The position numbers and the translations under genes were made by a program. The notes under the pieces are model-generated. The model had not been told where the DNA came from. It saw nothing but the letters and a program-made list of their open reading frames with translations, and made no database searches. A stretch of 64,000 bases of DNA from assembly GCA_002353295.1 (NCBI GenBank), contig DEJG01000014.1, forward strand, positions 6,972 through 70,971, in the 5' to 3' direction. Shown piece after piece: positions 51,682-61,155 of this stretch. This stretch comes from Prevotella sp. UBA2754. Its GTDB lineage: Bacteria > Bacteroidota > Bacteroidia > Bacteroidales > Bacteroidaceae. The stretch's first letter is position 1; every line of letters starts with the position of its first letter.

Positions 51682-53523
51682 ATGATAGTTTGTATTGCAG
51701 AGAAACCCAGTGTGGCAAAGGACATCGCCCGTATTATCGGGGCTACGAGTGCCCACGAGGGATATATGGAAGGTAACGGTTATCAGGTGACATGGACATT
51801 CGGTCATCTGTGTACACTGAAAGAGCCACACGATTATACACCGATGTGGAAGTCGTGGAGTCTCACTTCTCTTCCCATGATTCCTGAGCGATTTGGTATC
51901 AAACTCATCGACCAACCGAGTATCAAGAAGCAGTTTGCCATCATCGAAGGACTGATGCAGAAAGCCGATCGTATTGTAAACTGCGGTGACGCTGGACAGG
52001 AGGGTGAACTCATTCAACGCTGGGTGATGCAAAAGGCTGGCGCTAAATGTCCTGTCAGCAGACTGTGGATATCCTCCATGACAGACGAAGCTATCAGTGA
52101 AGGTTTCTCGCAACTGAAAGACCAAGCCGACTATCAGCCACTTTACTTGGCAGGTCTCTCCCGTGCTATCGGCGACTGGCTCTTAGGAATGAATGCCACC
52201 CGTCTCTATACCCTCAAATATGGACAGAACCGGCAGGTGCTCTCTATCGGACGTGTACAGACTCCGACACTGGCATTGATAGTCAATCGGCAGAAAGAAA
52301 TCGATAATTTCAAGCCGGAACCCTATTGGGTATTGGCCACCGTCTATCGCGATACCACCTTTACGGCTACCAAAGGGAAGTTTACATCGAAGGAAGAAGG
52401 CGAAGAAGCATTCAAAACAATAGAAGGCAAACCTTTTACTGTTACAAAAGTAGAGAAGAAAGAAGGAAAGGAACAACCTCCACAGCTTTACGACCTCACC
52501 TCACTGCAGGTAGATTGTAACAAAAAGTTTGGGTATTCTGCTGAGATGACGCTCAACCTCATACAGGCTCTCTACGAAAAGAAATACACCACCTACCCTC
52601 GTGTGGATACCCAGTATTTGTCTGACGACATCTATCCCAAATGTCCACAGACTCTCAACGGGCTCTATCAGACCAAGTTTGGTGGACAGGCTGTTTATGC
52701 GCCATTTATCAAACCCATCGGTGGTAAACCTCTGAAGAAGACAAAACGTGTTTTCGACACGTCAAAGGTGACAGATCACCATGCCATCATCCCTACTGGA
52801 GTAGTACCGCAAAATCTGAGCGATGCCGAACGTAATGTCTTCGATTTAGTGGCTCGCCGCTTCATTGGTGTTTTCCTACCCGATTGTAAATTCTCTACCA
52901 CCACTGTACTTGGTGAGGTAGATGGCATTGAGTTTAAAGTAACTGGTAAGGAAATCCTGGAACCCGGTTGGCGAGTAGTAAGAGAGAAATCTTCAGAGAA
53001 TTCCGAAAATTCTGATAATTCCGAAAACCCCGAAAAGGAAGATAAAGAAGAGAAAACGCTTCCCACCTTCGTAAAAGATGAGAGTGGTGATCACCAGCCA
53101 ACCCTTACAGAGAAGTGGACCACTCCCCCACCTTATTATACAGAGGCCACACTGCTTCGTGCGATGGAGACAGCAGGAAAATTTGTCGAAGACGAGACAC
53201 TACGTGCTGCAATGAAGGAGAATGGTATCGGACGTCCGTCAAGTCGTGCCAGCATCATCGAAACACTCTTTAAACGCCATTACATCAAGCGCGAGCGCAA
53301 GCGTTTGGTTGCCACCCCAACGGGTATCGAACTCATAGACCTGATTCGCGAGGAACTACTCAAGAGTTGTGAGCTCACTGGTATCTGGGAAAAAAAACTG
53401 CGCGACATCGAGCATCAGAAATATGATGCCCAGCAATTCATCAACGAACTCAAACAGCAAGTCACCGATATCGTCAACGACGTCATGCGCGATTCCACCA
53501 ACCGCCGCATCACCATCACCTAA
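51682..53523 (+). CDS. topB: DNA topoisomerase III
   Basis: A 613-residue type IA topoisomerase. The Toprim domain starts MIVCIAEKPSVAKDIA with acidic D-A-G-Q-E-G-E near residue 103; the catalytic tyrosine is in T-T-Y-P-R-V-D (Tyr305). There are no C-terminal zinc fingers. A Glu/Asn/Ser repeat (S-E-N-S-D-N, around residues 435-460, 9-bp-period DNA at 52995-53035) forms a low-complexity insertion. It relaxes or decatenates DNA. The 3' end overlaps the phosphatase gene by 4 bp, tail to tail. Confidence 0.95.
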   Translation: MIVCIAEKPSVAKDIARIIGATSAHEGYMEGNGYQVTWTFGHLCTLKEPHDYTPMWKSWSLTSLPMIPERFGIKLIDQPSIKKQFAIIEGLMQKADRIVNCGDAGQEGELIQRWVMQKAGAKCPVSRLWISSMTDEAISEGFSQLKDQADYQPLYLAGLSRAIGDWLLGMNATRLYTLKYGQNRQVLSIGRVQTPTLALIVNRQKEIDNFKPEPYWVLATVYRDTTFTATKGKFTSKEEGEEAFKTIEGKPFTVTKVEKKEGKEQPPQLYDLTSLQVDCNKKFGYSAEMTLNLIQALYEKKYTTYPRVDTQYLSDDIYPKCPQTLNGLYQTKFGGQAVYAPFIKPIGGKPLKKTKRVFDTSKVTDHHAIIPTGVVPQNLSDAERNVFDLVARRFIGVFLPDCKFSTTTVLGEVDGIEFKVTGKEILEPGWRVVREKSSENSENSDNSENPEKEDKEEKTLPTFVKDESGDHQPTLTEKWTTPPPYYTEATLLRAMETAGKFVEDETLRAAMKENGIGRPSSRASIIETLFKRHYIKRERKRLVATPTGIELIDLIREELLKSCELTGIWEKKLRDIEHQKYDAQQFINELKQQVTDIVNDVMRDSTNRRITIT

Positions 53524-54473
53524 AACCATCGAGGCATCAGATATTTGTCTCTCAACTGAAGCTGCTCTGCTTGTGAGAAACTGAGCTGATTTTCCAGGTA
53601 TTGCGACATAGAGCCATACTGCCGGTCTATCAGGTCGAGTGTATTCTCGAAATTCTCACGGCTAACACCCACCATAGCTTGTATGAAAGCGATGGCTTCA
53701 TCAGCACCTTCCTTACCGCGCAACATGGCGGATGCAGCCTCAACTTTTGCAGCATAACTCTGATTGGACATGTCGAAATCTTGTACGATAACCTCTCTGC
53801 TGGCACCAAGAGCTGCCAGTACAAAGGCTGATGCCCATCCAGCACGGTCCTTACCCTGAGAACAATGCCACAGCACCCCACCCTTTGCCTTCAACACCCC
53901 ACGAAGGAAATCACCATAGTATCTCTGCGCCTGTGGATCGGTCACGATACCAGGATAGAGTTGACGGGCCAATTGCTGTGCTAAGGGGTCGAAGGCCTTA
54001 TTGATGACCAGTGCCGCCATGTCTCTTGTATCTATCTTGTCTGCACCTGAGTTGTTGGAGGATAGTGCCAATATAAATATCTTCGGCATGGTAGAGAGTT
54101 GGGTATAACTCACACCGTCAATTTTGCGGTCGGGGGCGGCAGCAACTTCAGCGTCAAAGCGGAAGTCGAATACATCGGACAAATGATACCTGTTCTGCAG
54201 TATAGTCACATCAGCATCAGTCGCCTGAGAGAGATTACCACTGCGAACAAGCATATCGAAGCGAACGGTGCGCCTGTCTTGCATGACAAGGCCACCCATG
54301 TCGCGGCCGTTCTCTATACCTTCAAATTTAACAACACGTTCCCGTGGTTCGGTCTTGCCCTCAGAATCGGAGGAACAGGAAGCGAACACATTGGTAACCC
54401 AAAGAATAGCAACAGCTAGCACCCAACTGTTGACTGTACCAAACAGCAGAGTAAATCTAAAATTCATTTCCAT
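53520..54473 (-). CDS. Tyrosine-protein phosphatase lipoprotein
   Basis: The ATG at 54473 gives 317 residues with a hydrophobic signal and lipobox at Cys33 (VFASC). The phosphatase loop H-C-S-Q-G-K-D-R-A-G (203-212, catalytic Cys204) and the N-terminal G-I-E-N-G-R-D-M-G-G-L are typical of the Tyr_phosphatase3 family. Its location outside the inner membrane suggests a secreted or periplasmic phosphatase; some relatives act on phosphoinositides or phosphoproteins. An ATG further upstream is possible but adds residues before the signal. Confidence 0.85.
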   Translation of the reverse strand: MEMNFRFTLLFGTVNSWVLAVAILWVTNVFASCSSDSEGKTEPRERVVKFEGIENGRDMGGLVMQDRRTVRFDMLVRSGNLSQATDADVTILQNRYHLSDVFDFRFDAEVAAAPDRKIDGVSYTQLSTMPKIFILALSSNNSGADKIDTRDMAALVINKAFDPLAQQLARQLYPGIVTDPQAQRYYGDFLRGVLKAKGGVLWHCSQGKDRAGWASAFVLAALGASREVIVQDFDMSNQSYAAKVEAASAMLRGKEGADEAIAFIQAMVGVSRENFENTLDLIDRQYGSMSQYLENQLSFSQAEQLQLRDKYLMPRWF

Positions 54474-54508
54474 CTTTGATACTGGTTGGTCTTCATGACG
54501 TTTATTTG

Positions 54509-56179
54509 TCACGCTTCATTCACCATTTTCTTTCCACTGAAATATACTTCACAAGGCTTGTTGTAACTAAAGCCTTCATGTTCTGCCGTCAACAGGTCGT
54601 TATCAAAAATCAGGAAGTCTGCATCCTTACCTGCCGTGATAGAACCCTTGGCGGCCTCGATGCCAAGTTGCTTAGCTCCGTTGATGGTATATCCCAGCAG
54701 CATTTCTTCCACGCCCATCCTTTCGTTTTCGGGAAGGAGTACCGCAGCACTTCTGGTAAATTCTGGGGCATTGGTCTTCTCGGTGATTTGGCGCGTCATA
54801 CCGACCTCCATACCGAGGAAAGGATTCCAAACAGAGAAATTGAAAACGACATTGTCGCAGGACCAGGTAACAAGAGCACCGCTGTCCCACATCGTCTTGC
54901 AGCGGAACAACTTACTGGCGCGTTCCTCACCCAGCCAGGTACCCCATATCTTGTTGTCGCCGGAGTGCCACCAGGGCGTATAGTTCGCGATGACACCAAG
55001 TTTTGCGAAACGCCCCATATCGGCATCGTGCTGGACTTCCAAATGGGCACAAGTGACCCGAATATGGAACTTGTCGCCCAACTTCTTCCGGGCCAGCTCC
55101 ACGCCGTCCAAAACGACACGGGAGGCGGCCGAGCCTACGGTATGCAGGTGAATGTCAAGATTCTCCTCATTGAGTTTGACGAGAAGGTCTGCGAAGTCCT
55201 CCTTGTTAAAGGCCGTTGCGCCGGTCTCATGGATGTCCACATAAGGCGTAACCATAGCGGCAGTATGGATTTTCTGGGTACCGTCCATGAAAATCTTCAT
55301 GGTGTGGACCTTGAGGTGCTCCGTGTTATACTCCTCCCGGAAACGTTTGAGTTCCTTGAGGCCTTCCTCCGCCTGCCAGTTGGCAGCAATCACGTAGCAG
55401 CCGTCAACATAAACGGGCAGCTTGCCTTGCTCGTCCATCGCCTTCAGGCGCTGGTACACACGCTCATGAAACTCGGGGTAGCCAGGAATACCGGCATCAA
55501 AGACCGCCGTCACGCCGTAGCTTACGGAGAAGTCGATCCAAGACTGGAGCGCAGCGTCAATCTGCTCGTCGGTCAGGTCCATGGAACCGTCCAGGACAAT
55601 GCGCGACTCCGCGGAACCTTCAATGATATAGCCGGTCATCTTTCCGTCCTTTCGCTCATAAACGCTGAGGCCAGGAACAGGGTCCGGGGTGTCGTCGGTA
55701 ATGCCATGCCGCTTGAGTACGCGGGAATTCACCCACACGCTGTGGAACTCCGCTTCCTGAATCTGGAGTTCCGCATCCGGGCAAATGGCGTCAAGGTCTT
55801 CCTTAATGAGTGTCTCTCCTTTCAGGCATTTCTTCTCCAGGATGAACCGGTAACACTTCTGGCCAGGGTGCTTGCCGATATAGTCCGACATATAGTCCAG
55901 CGCCTCCTGCCTGCCGTTGCACGCAAAGCGCTCGCTCGCTTCAGAATAGGCAAACCCAACGGGTAGGGTCACATGCACATGGTTGTCAAAGATACCTGGC
56001 ATGATAAATTTTCCACCGAGATCGGTGACCTCGCCCTCATAAGCCGAAAGCCCAGTCTCATCGCCTACATAAACAAACTTGCCGTCTTTCACCACTAGCG
56101 CTATTGCCTGGGGATTGTTCTGGTCGGCAGTAAAAATTCTCGCATTCTTAATAATCTTATCTACTTTCATATTCATCAA
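54509..56179 (-). CDS. Amidohydrolase family protein (YtcJ-like)
   Basis: A 556-residue cytoplasmic metal-dependent hydrolase. N-D-N-x-x-A-I-A-L-V-V-type start, FDNHVHV (H-x-H, near residues 68-70), later His in DIHLHTVG and ACAHLEV-like HIRVTCAHL, and DADFLIFD near the C-terminus place it in the YtcJ/AepA branch (amidohydrolase 3). Substrate is unknown. The middle of the gene (about 54,800-56,050) is clearly richer in G+C and in CGC/GCC-type codons than neighbouring genes, which suggests acquisition. Confidence 0.82.
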   Translation of the reverse strand: MMNMKVDKIIKNARIFTADQNNPQAIALVVKDGKFVYVGDETGLSAYEGEVTDLGGKFIMPGIFDNHVHVTLPVGFAYSEASERFACNGRQEALDYMSDYIGKHPGQKCYRFILEKKCLKGETLIKEDLDAICPDAELQIQEAEFHSVWVNSRVLKRHGITDDTPDPVPGLSVYERKDGKMTGYIIEGSAESRIVLDGSMDLTDEQIDAALQSWIDFSVSYGVTAVFDAGIPGYPEFHERVYQRLKAMDEQGKLPVYVDGCYVIAANWQAEEGLKELKRFREEYNTEHLKVHTMKIFMDGTQKIHTAAMVTPYVDIHETGATAFNKEDFADLLVKLNEENLDIHLHTVGSAASRVVLDGVELARKKLGDKFHIRVTCAHLEVQHDADMGRFAKLGVIANYTPWWHSGDNKIWGTWLGEERASKLFRCKTMWDSGALVTWSCDNVVFNFSVWNPFLGMEVGMTRQITEKTNAPEFTRSAAVLLPENERMGVEEMLLGYTINGAKQLGIEAAKGSITAGKDADFLIFDNDLLTAEHEGFSYNKPCEVYFSGKKMVNEA

Positions 56180-56215
56180 TATTTATAATTTTAGTATGTT
56201 ACTTTGGCTATTTTC

Positions 56216-56794
56216 TTACTCTTGTTCTGATTCCGGTTGACTTAATGTTTCCGTCATAAAACATGCCACGAGTCCGTAAGTAATAGTGGGACGAATCCAG
56301 ATTTCCGTCAACAGATAGTTCGTATATTCATTGATGGGTTCAATGAAGATATCGTAGTTGTACAATGCGGCTATCAGCATATCAATGATACAGATAGTCC
56401 ACAGATTACGCTTAGTATAACTCTTCCAGTCCTTGCGAGCATAAAAGAAAGTGAGTGTACAGAGCAGCAACACCGACAGTATCAGACAAGCCAGATGTAA
56501 GGAGTAAAAAGCCAAAGGCGGTGGGAAGAGGATATCACGCAGCAGCACGGTCATACCCACAGAGATGGAGCACCAGTAATTGAACTGGTGGGTGGTGATG
56601 CGGTAATTGAAAAAATACATCCATATCATCACCAGACAGGCGATGTAGAACAAGTTGAGAACCAATTCCGGCCAGGATTCATCCAGTCCGAAATGGAAAA
56701 CACCATACAACATAACGGCTACCGACAACGTTCCGCCGACAGCTGTTATCAATATATCAAAAATTTTGGCATTTTTCTTAAATCTCGTCTTCAT
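56216..56794 (-). CDS. Membrane protein of unknown function
   Basis: A 192-residue protein with five or six hydrophobic segments (about 15-32, 38-60, 75-92, 95-118, 128-148 and 160-180). The N-terminus is basic. I recognise no family. It lies directly downstream of the AraC-type regulator gene on the same strand with an 18-bp gap, so co-transcription is likely. Confidence 0.65.
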   Translation of the reverse strand: MKTRFKKNAKIFDILITAVGGTLSVAVMLYGVFHFGLDESWPELVLNLFYIACLVMIWMYFFNYRITTHQFNYWCSISVGMTVLLRDILFPPPLAFYSLHLACLILSVLLLCTLTFFYARKDWKSYTKRNLWTICIIDMLIAALYNYDIFIEPINEYTNYLLTEIWIRPTITYGLVACFMTETLSQPESEQE

Positions 56795-56811
56795 AGATAA
56801 TAAATGATTTT

Positions 56812-57927
56812 TTACTCTTTTATATTACGCATCCATTCTGTTGCGCTCTTTCCCATAATTTGTTTGAAGGCGACACTGAATGTACTGTAACTGCGGAAAC
56901 CACTCTGGTAGGACAGTTGTTTGATAATCAGCGGGCGACGAGCTGCTACTGTTTCCCGATAGAGATTGATGAAATGACGGATCCGTAAACCGTTGATATA
57001 GCTATTATAAGTAATACCCTCCGAAGAAAAGTACTTTCCTAGATAGACACGGTTGGTACCTATCAGTTTAGCCAATTGCACGACAGAAATGTCATGTTGC
57101 AAATAGAGCTGCTTTTTCTCACAGTGTTGCTCCAATAATAGCCTGATGTCGTTGCTGAGGGCTGACGAAAGAGCTTTGTCCTTTTCATTCTTCGTGGTTA
57201 TCACTTCTTCACCATCCTCTACGCTAAGAACGGGAAGGCTAAGGTCACTTAGCGTTTCTACTCGCCATAAGAGATAGTAAATCAGTGCAACGTTTAAAAT
57301 CTGTAAGCTATATTGATAAACAAGAACTTCAGTACTGGACGCATAGATGACGAATAAAAGCAGGATGACAATCAGTACGATAGAACTTTGCCATATTTCC
57401 TTGTGTTCCAGGTCTGCATAATTGTCACGCAACCAGCGTCCGTATTGTTGCATCGCACGCATCATATAAATAATGACACCCATGGAGAGTAACAGGGAAT
57501 AGACAAATAACTCTTGGAAAAGGGCATCGCTACAGTTGATGACACACCACGACAACATGACGACGAGTGGTGCCACCACTATGACAACTGGCCAAAGTGG
57601 CCGCCTGCAGTCTTGCAGCATCACGAGCAACACAATGATTGACAGGGGGATAACCGTCATACTGTCGAGCAAAGCACCTATCAGAAAGCTAAGTTTAATA
57701 TCGTTATAAGAGGAGAGAAATAGTATAGGCATGTACCACACATGACTCATTGACAGGGCTGCAAAGAGCGCTGCAGCCCAACGGCGCAACCTGACTGGGG
57801 GTGTAATATCAGGAGCAAAGGCATTGCCACGACGAAACAGCAAGTAAAAACTTGCTACCAAAGGCAATATGGCCACTGCAGCATAAAACATACAAAACAG
57901 AACATCTCCCCTAATTTGCTCGTACAT
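56812..57927 (-). CDS. AraC family regulator with N-terminal membrane domain
   Basis: The 371-residue protein has seven predicted membrane helices in residues 10-235 and a C-terminal AraC helix-turn-helix pair (~265-371): VVQLAKLIGTNRVYLGKYFSSEGITYNSYINGLRI and the second helix-turn-helix LSYQSGFRSYSTFSVAFKQIMGKSATEWM. Such membrane-embedded AraC regulators are common in Prevotella/Bacteroides; the signal is unknown. Upstream are a -7 box and dyad sequences that may be its own regulatory sites. Confidence 0.88.
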   Translation of the reverse strand: MYEQIRGDVLFCMFYAAVAILPLVASFYLLFRRGNAFAPDITPPVRLRRWAAALFAALSMSHVWYMPILFLSSYNDIKLSFLIGALLDSMTVIPLSIIVLLVMLQDCRRPLWPVVIVVAPLVVMLSWCVINCSDALFQELFVYSLLLSMGVIIYMMRAMQQYGRWLRDNYADLEHKEIWQSSIVLIVILLLFVIYASSTEVLVYQYSLQILNVALIYYLLWRVETLSDLSLPVLSVEDGEEVITTKNEKDKALSSALSNDIRLLLEQHCEKKQLYLQHDISVVQLAKLIGTNRVYLGKYFSSEGITYNSYINGLRIRHFINLYRETVAARRPLIIKQLSYQSGFRSYSTFSVAFKQIMGKSATEWMRNIKE

Positions 57928-57967
57928 AGATGATACTTGGGCTTTAAAAATACATCATTGTATTTTG

Positions 57968-57975
57968 CAAAATTA
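57968..57975 (-). promoter_or_regulatory. -7 promoter box of the AraC-type regulator gene
   Basis: Minus-strand TAATTTTG, 40 bp upstream of the ATG at 57927. Confidence 0.5.
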
Positions 57976-57978
57976 ATA

Positions 57979-58004
57979 AAAATGTTGCATCTGTCCAACA
58001 TTTT
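57979..58004. promoter_or_regulatory. Inverted repeat upstream of the AraC-type gene
   Basis: AAAATGTTG-N8-CAACATTTT, a perfect 9-bp dyad just upstream of the -7 box, at about the -35 region on the minus strand. It could be a regulator-binding site. Confidence 0.45.
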
Positions 58005-58084
58005 AATAAAAAAAATGATGTCCGGATACAACATGATTTCTGGATGTACGTAAATGAATGTAAGATAACGACCTCAAAAGGGGG

Positions 58085-58138
58085 GTCTCGAGCCAAAACG
58101 GGCATTGGCTCGAGCCAAAACCCGATTTGGCTCGAGCC
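58085..58138. repeat. Triple GGCTCGAGCC palindrome array, 22-bp period
   Basis: Three copies of [G][GT]CTCGAGCC at 58085-58094, 58107-58116 and 58129-58138, the last two exact GGCTCGAGCC. Spacers are AAAACGGGCATT and AAAACCCGATTT. It lies in the 324-bp gap between the AraC-type and lipase-like genes. The rest of that gap (58005-58084 and 58139-58251) is AT-rich and shows no gene. Confidence 0.75.
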
Positions 58139-58251
58139 AGTTCAGGTTACCTCCCCCACGAACTCCCAGGAGGAGCATCATGAATAATATTTTGTTTTTT
58201 ATAATATGACATCAATTGTTTTGATTCTAAAAACTTGATGTAGTAGATGCT

Positions 58252-59892
58252 TTAATAGTTTGCCCGCATCCACTCGATGATACGAAGGAAAAAGGTCAGC
58301 GCCGATGTCTCGTGATTGGTTATGCCGAGTTCCTTTGTCGTTGCCGAGCTGTACTCGCCGATAAATTCTTGTGTTTTGATATTATGATCCTTTAGGAACT
58401 TGCTCATGGCGTAAAAGTTCTCCACTGGTACGACATCGTCGTTCGTATCGTGGAAGAGCATCACATCCAAATCGCTACGAGGTGTCCATCCACTGGTGAG
58501 AGCATCTTCTCTGAAAGCTTCCTTGAATCGGAGTGACAGTGGGCTATTGGTATCGAGGACTGCCACTGTGCAGAAGTCACCCGTTTTCTTGGTCTTGATG
58601 AGTTCCTCGTCAAGCGCCTTACGTTTATACTTCTTGCTGAGGAACCACTCCTCGAAGTTCTTGGCTACGGGATCCTTCAGATAGTCGTTGATGTCGTAGC
58701 CCAAGCGGAAGAAGTAGTTGAAGGCATAGAGCACGTTGCAGACGGTGCTCGGCATCTCTGTGTTTCCTTTACTGATGGCATCATACATCGAGTTGATGTC
58801 GTATGGACCGTCGCCGGCGAAAGCTCGTTTCACCTTTACCTCTGGATGACGCTCTGAAATTTCGCGCAAGACACCTATCGTGGTCTGAGCCCCCTCCGAA
58901 TAGCCTGCAATGACAAAGTCGTCGCCTTTCTTCACATTCAAGTCTTCTATCATCCGCTTGGCTGCGAGATAAGCATCGAGCGAGGCGCGACCGTTAGCCC
59001 GTGAAATACAGTATGCCTGCGGTTCTTTCTCTGTGATGCCGAAGCCGTAGTAGTCGGGGGCCACGACGATGAAGTTGGTGAGGGCAGCACCAGTTGGGAA
59101 CTCGACAGCCCCACGCGAAGGTGCCTGTGTGGTAGCATAGATGGTGAAGTGATTATAGAGCAAAATACCATTGAAAGGCTTATTATCTTTGATGAGCGAC
59201 TTGTCAACCGTAATGGTGCCGCTGAGTGTGCAGGGATTGCCGAAGGGGTCGATGGAAGGGTAATTGAACACGTAGTTCATCAGGTTGTCGGAAATCAGCA
59301 CAGGGATACTGTCGGTAATGCAGGCCCGTGGGAGGGTTGACTTCGCCATCCAGTCCTGAATCAAATCGTCCTTTCCATTTTCAACCTTTTTTAATGAACC
59401 TTGGTGGGAGTCATTGGCAAAGTTGATTTGCCCTGACGCGTAATTCATTTCTATCTGACCAATATCGACAAAGTTGCCAGGAATCTCGGCACCGCGCATG
59501 GGAGCCGACTTGGCATTCAAGGCGGACAGGACGACATACCCATCGGCCGTTAGATGCCATGCGAACGGCGCCTCCTTGGGACCGCCATAAGTCTCGAGGG
59601 GTTCATTGAATTCGTCATCAAATACAGATAAAGCAACATACCCTGTGTGATCGTCTTTGGTCTCCACCGTAATGATGGCGCGGTTGAAAGGCTTACCCTT
59701 TTCTGTCACATCCTTGTACTCAAATTCTTCATACCACAAGCCAACAAGCTCCTTTTCCATCTCTTGTTGACTTGGGCGTGTGGTATCTGTGTTGTCTGTG
59801 CAGGCAACCATCATCCATCCCATGCAGATAACGGCTACCACCATCCAGTTTTTAACTGTATAAAAAAGTTGGGTAGAATTAAATGTCTTCAT
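58252..59892 (-). CDS. Secretory lipase-like alpha/beta-hydrolase lipoprotein
   Basis: A 546-residue lipoprotein with lipobox at Cys31 (VAC). Residues ~45-170 form a beta-rich domain, and 190-546 an alpha/beta hydrolase: VVAPDYYGFG, the nucleophile elbow G-Y-S-E-G (Ser332), the Asp region F-H-D-T-N-D-D-V-V-P and a C-terminal N-H-E-T-S with candidate His. The pattern resembles fungal/bacterial secretory lipases and prolyl-oligopeptidase-like esterases. The substrate is unknown. A -7 box is at 59911-59918. Confidence 0.78.
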   Translation of the reverse strand: MKTFNSTQLFYTVKNWMVVAVICMGWMMVACTDNTDTTRPSQQEMEKELVGLWYEEFEYKDVTEKGKPFNRAIITVETKDDHTGYVALSVFDDEFNEPLETYGGPKEAPFAWHLTADGYVVLSALNAKSAPMRGAEIPGNFVDIGQIEMNYASGQINFANDSHQGSLKKVENGKDDLIQDWMAKSTLPRACITDSIPVLISDNLMNYVFNYPSIDPFGNPCTLSGTITVDKSLIKDNKPFNGILLYNHFTIYATTQAPSRGAVEFPTGAALTNFIVVAPDYYGFGITEKEPQAYCISRANGRASLDAYLAAKRMIEDLNVKKGDDFVIAGYSEGAQTTIGVLREISERHPEVKVKRAFAGDGPYDINSMYDAISKGNTEMPSTVCNVLYAFNYFFRLGYDINDYLKDPVAKNFEEWFLSKKYKRKALDEELIKTKKTGDFCTVAVLDTNSPLSLRFKEAFREDALTSGWTPRSDLDVMLFHDTNDDVVPVENFYAMSKFLKDHNIKTQEFIGEYSSATTKELGITNHETSALTFFLRIIEWMRANY

Positions 59893-59910
59893 AAATCAAT
59901 ATTTGAGATG

Positions 59911-59918
59911 CAAAGGTA
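59911..59918 (-). promoter_or_regulatory. -7 promoter box of the lipase-like gene
   Basis: Minus-strand TACCTTTG, 18 bp upstream of the ATG at 59892. Confidence 0.75.
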
Positions 59919-59963
59919 CTCTAAATCCTGTAAACCACCAAGCAATAAAGTCCCCTTAGCAAA

Positions 59964-59998
59964 GATTTTGCTAATTCTGAAACTGTGTTTGCTGATAT
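59964..59998. repeat. 20-bp-period direct repeat (TTTGCTAATT type), left copy
   Basis: TTTGCTAATTCTGAAACTG followed by the imperfect TGTTTGCTGATATTA, located at the end of the DUF4421 gene. Related repeats lie at 62164-62210 beyond the DUF3667 gene. Confidence 0.45.
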
Positions 59999-61131
59999 TA
60001 CAACCGTATACCTAATGAAGTATTGACAAACCAATCATTTAGATAGCCTTTGGTATCATCATGCCGATAACGGATGTTGTTGAATTGACCATAAACATTG
60101 AAAAAATAACGGCCAATATTGTAGGTCAGCGATACACGAGCATCAAAACCGATGCTCAAACCACTGTTAAAAGACTGACCACCCTTGGGGGCTATGCGGG
60201 CATTTTCATAATACCACTTATCCCACTCCTCGTAGGAATCCGGCTGGCTCCAAAATATCGGGTCTTCCATCAATTCCGGTATATTGGTTTCATAGTTGTA
60301 GGCCTTGAGCTTATTGATAAAAGTTAACATGGGCATGCCCAGGACATTGAAGAGCAGTCCGCGTACCGGTACCCAGTTATAGGCATAGCCAACACCCACA
60401 CTTCCTTGCCATAGTTTTACACGCCCTATTCCTTTCATTACATATATCAAATCGGCATTGGAGTCAGCAGCATAGTTGATATGTGTATAATTGAACATGG
60501 CCCCTGCCATCAGCGAGCCAGCCGAACGTTTCTGAATCACCGACTGATCGTAGGCCGCAGCATAGGAGAACTTCTTGCCATTGAACATATAGTAACCGTC
60601 GGCTATGACCGTATTCACGTGAATAGGGTCAGTGAGCTTTGTCTTTTCAAGTTCTTCCTTATCTCGCTCTGTGAGAAGCTCTGTGGAAAGACTAAAATGG
60701 GGATCGCTGCTATTAAACGAGTGGAATCGTACGTGAATACCATACGAACCGCCCGTGGCACCGATAGTAAAATTACTACCTTTGTCACCACCGACATTCA
60801 CCGTATAGCCCAGCCCATAACCTCTATAACCTGCCCAAACGCCAATATACTGCGATGGAACTGTCTTTAGTTTCGTTTGAGCGATGTATTTCTCGCCGAA
60901 CACCTCTCCATTGGATTTCATACTCACGATGCTCTGGCTGAGATTACCCTTCAAGAGCAGTTGCCATGGACGCTCTGGCGCTTCTATATAACGACGGTCA
61001 ACACCTCTTACTGACATGGAGTCAATAAATGTTCCTACTTTCTTAATCAAAGAAAACACCCCGCCTTGAGCACTCATTTGCACACAATAGCAAAAACTCA
61101 CAGAAAGTATCAAATATTTTAAATAGGACAT
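59998..61131 (-). CDS. DUF4421 family outer-membrane protein
   Basis: A 377-residue protein with a signal peptide (~1-22). R-Y-I-E-x-P-E-R-P-W near residue 46, then multiple aromatic-alternating strands (IGVWAGYRGYGLGYTVNVGG, NFTIGATGGSYGIHVRFH, AGAMFNYTHINY, FNSGLSIGFDARVSLTYNI) indicate an outer-membrane beta-barrel of the DUF4421 family. Function is unknown. It follows the DUF3667 gene by 24 bp, suggesting one operon. Confidence 0.85.
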   Translation of the reverse strand: MSYLKYLILSVSFCYCVQMSAQGGVFSLIKKVGTFIDSMSVRGVDRRYIEAPERPWQLLLKGNLSQSIVSMKSNGEVFGEKYIAQTKLKTVPSQYIGVWAGYRGYGLGYTVNVGGDKGSNFTIGATGGSYGIHVRFHSFNSSDPHFSLSTELLTERDKEELEKTKLTDPIHVNTVIADGYYMFNGKKFSYAAAYDQSVIQKRSAGSLMAGAMFNYTHINYAADSNADLIYVMKGIGRVKLWQGSVGVGYAYNWVPVRGLLFNVLGMPMLTFINKLKAYNYETNIPELMEDPIFWSQPDSYEEWDKWYYENARIAPKGGQSFNSGLSIGFDARVSLTYNIGRYFFNVYGQFNNIRYRHDDTKGYLNDWFVNTSLGIRL

Positions 61132-61155
61132 CAGTTCAAATAAATTTTCTCAATT

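Noticed and set aside
52990..53040. Repeat in topB as another 7-bp-period element
   Set aside because: Its period is 9 bp with codon structure (Glu-Asn-Ser), an ordinary low-complexity coding repeat, so it is not part of the heptamer group.
54395..54412. Possible heptamer (AACTGTT GACTGTA) at the start of the phosphatase gene
   Set aside because: Only two imperfect units are present; too short to separate from chance.
54476..55966. Long plus-strand reading frame (496 codons) antisense to the amidohydrolase gene
   Set aside because: It mirrors the G+C-rich amidohydrolase codons, has no family likeness, signal or promoter; the opposite frame carries clear catalytic motifs.
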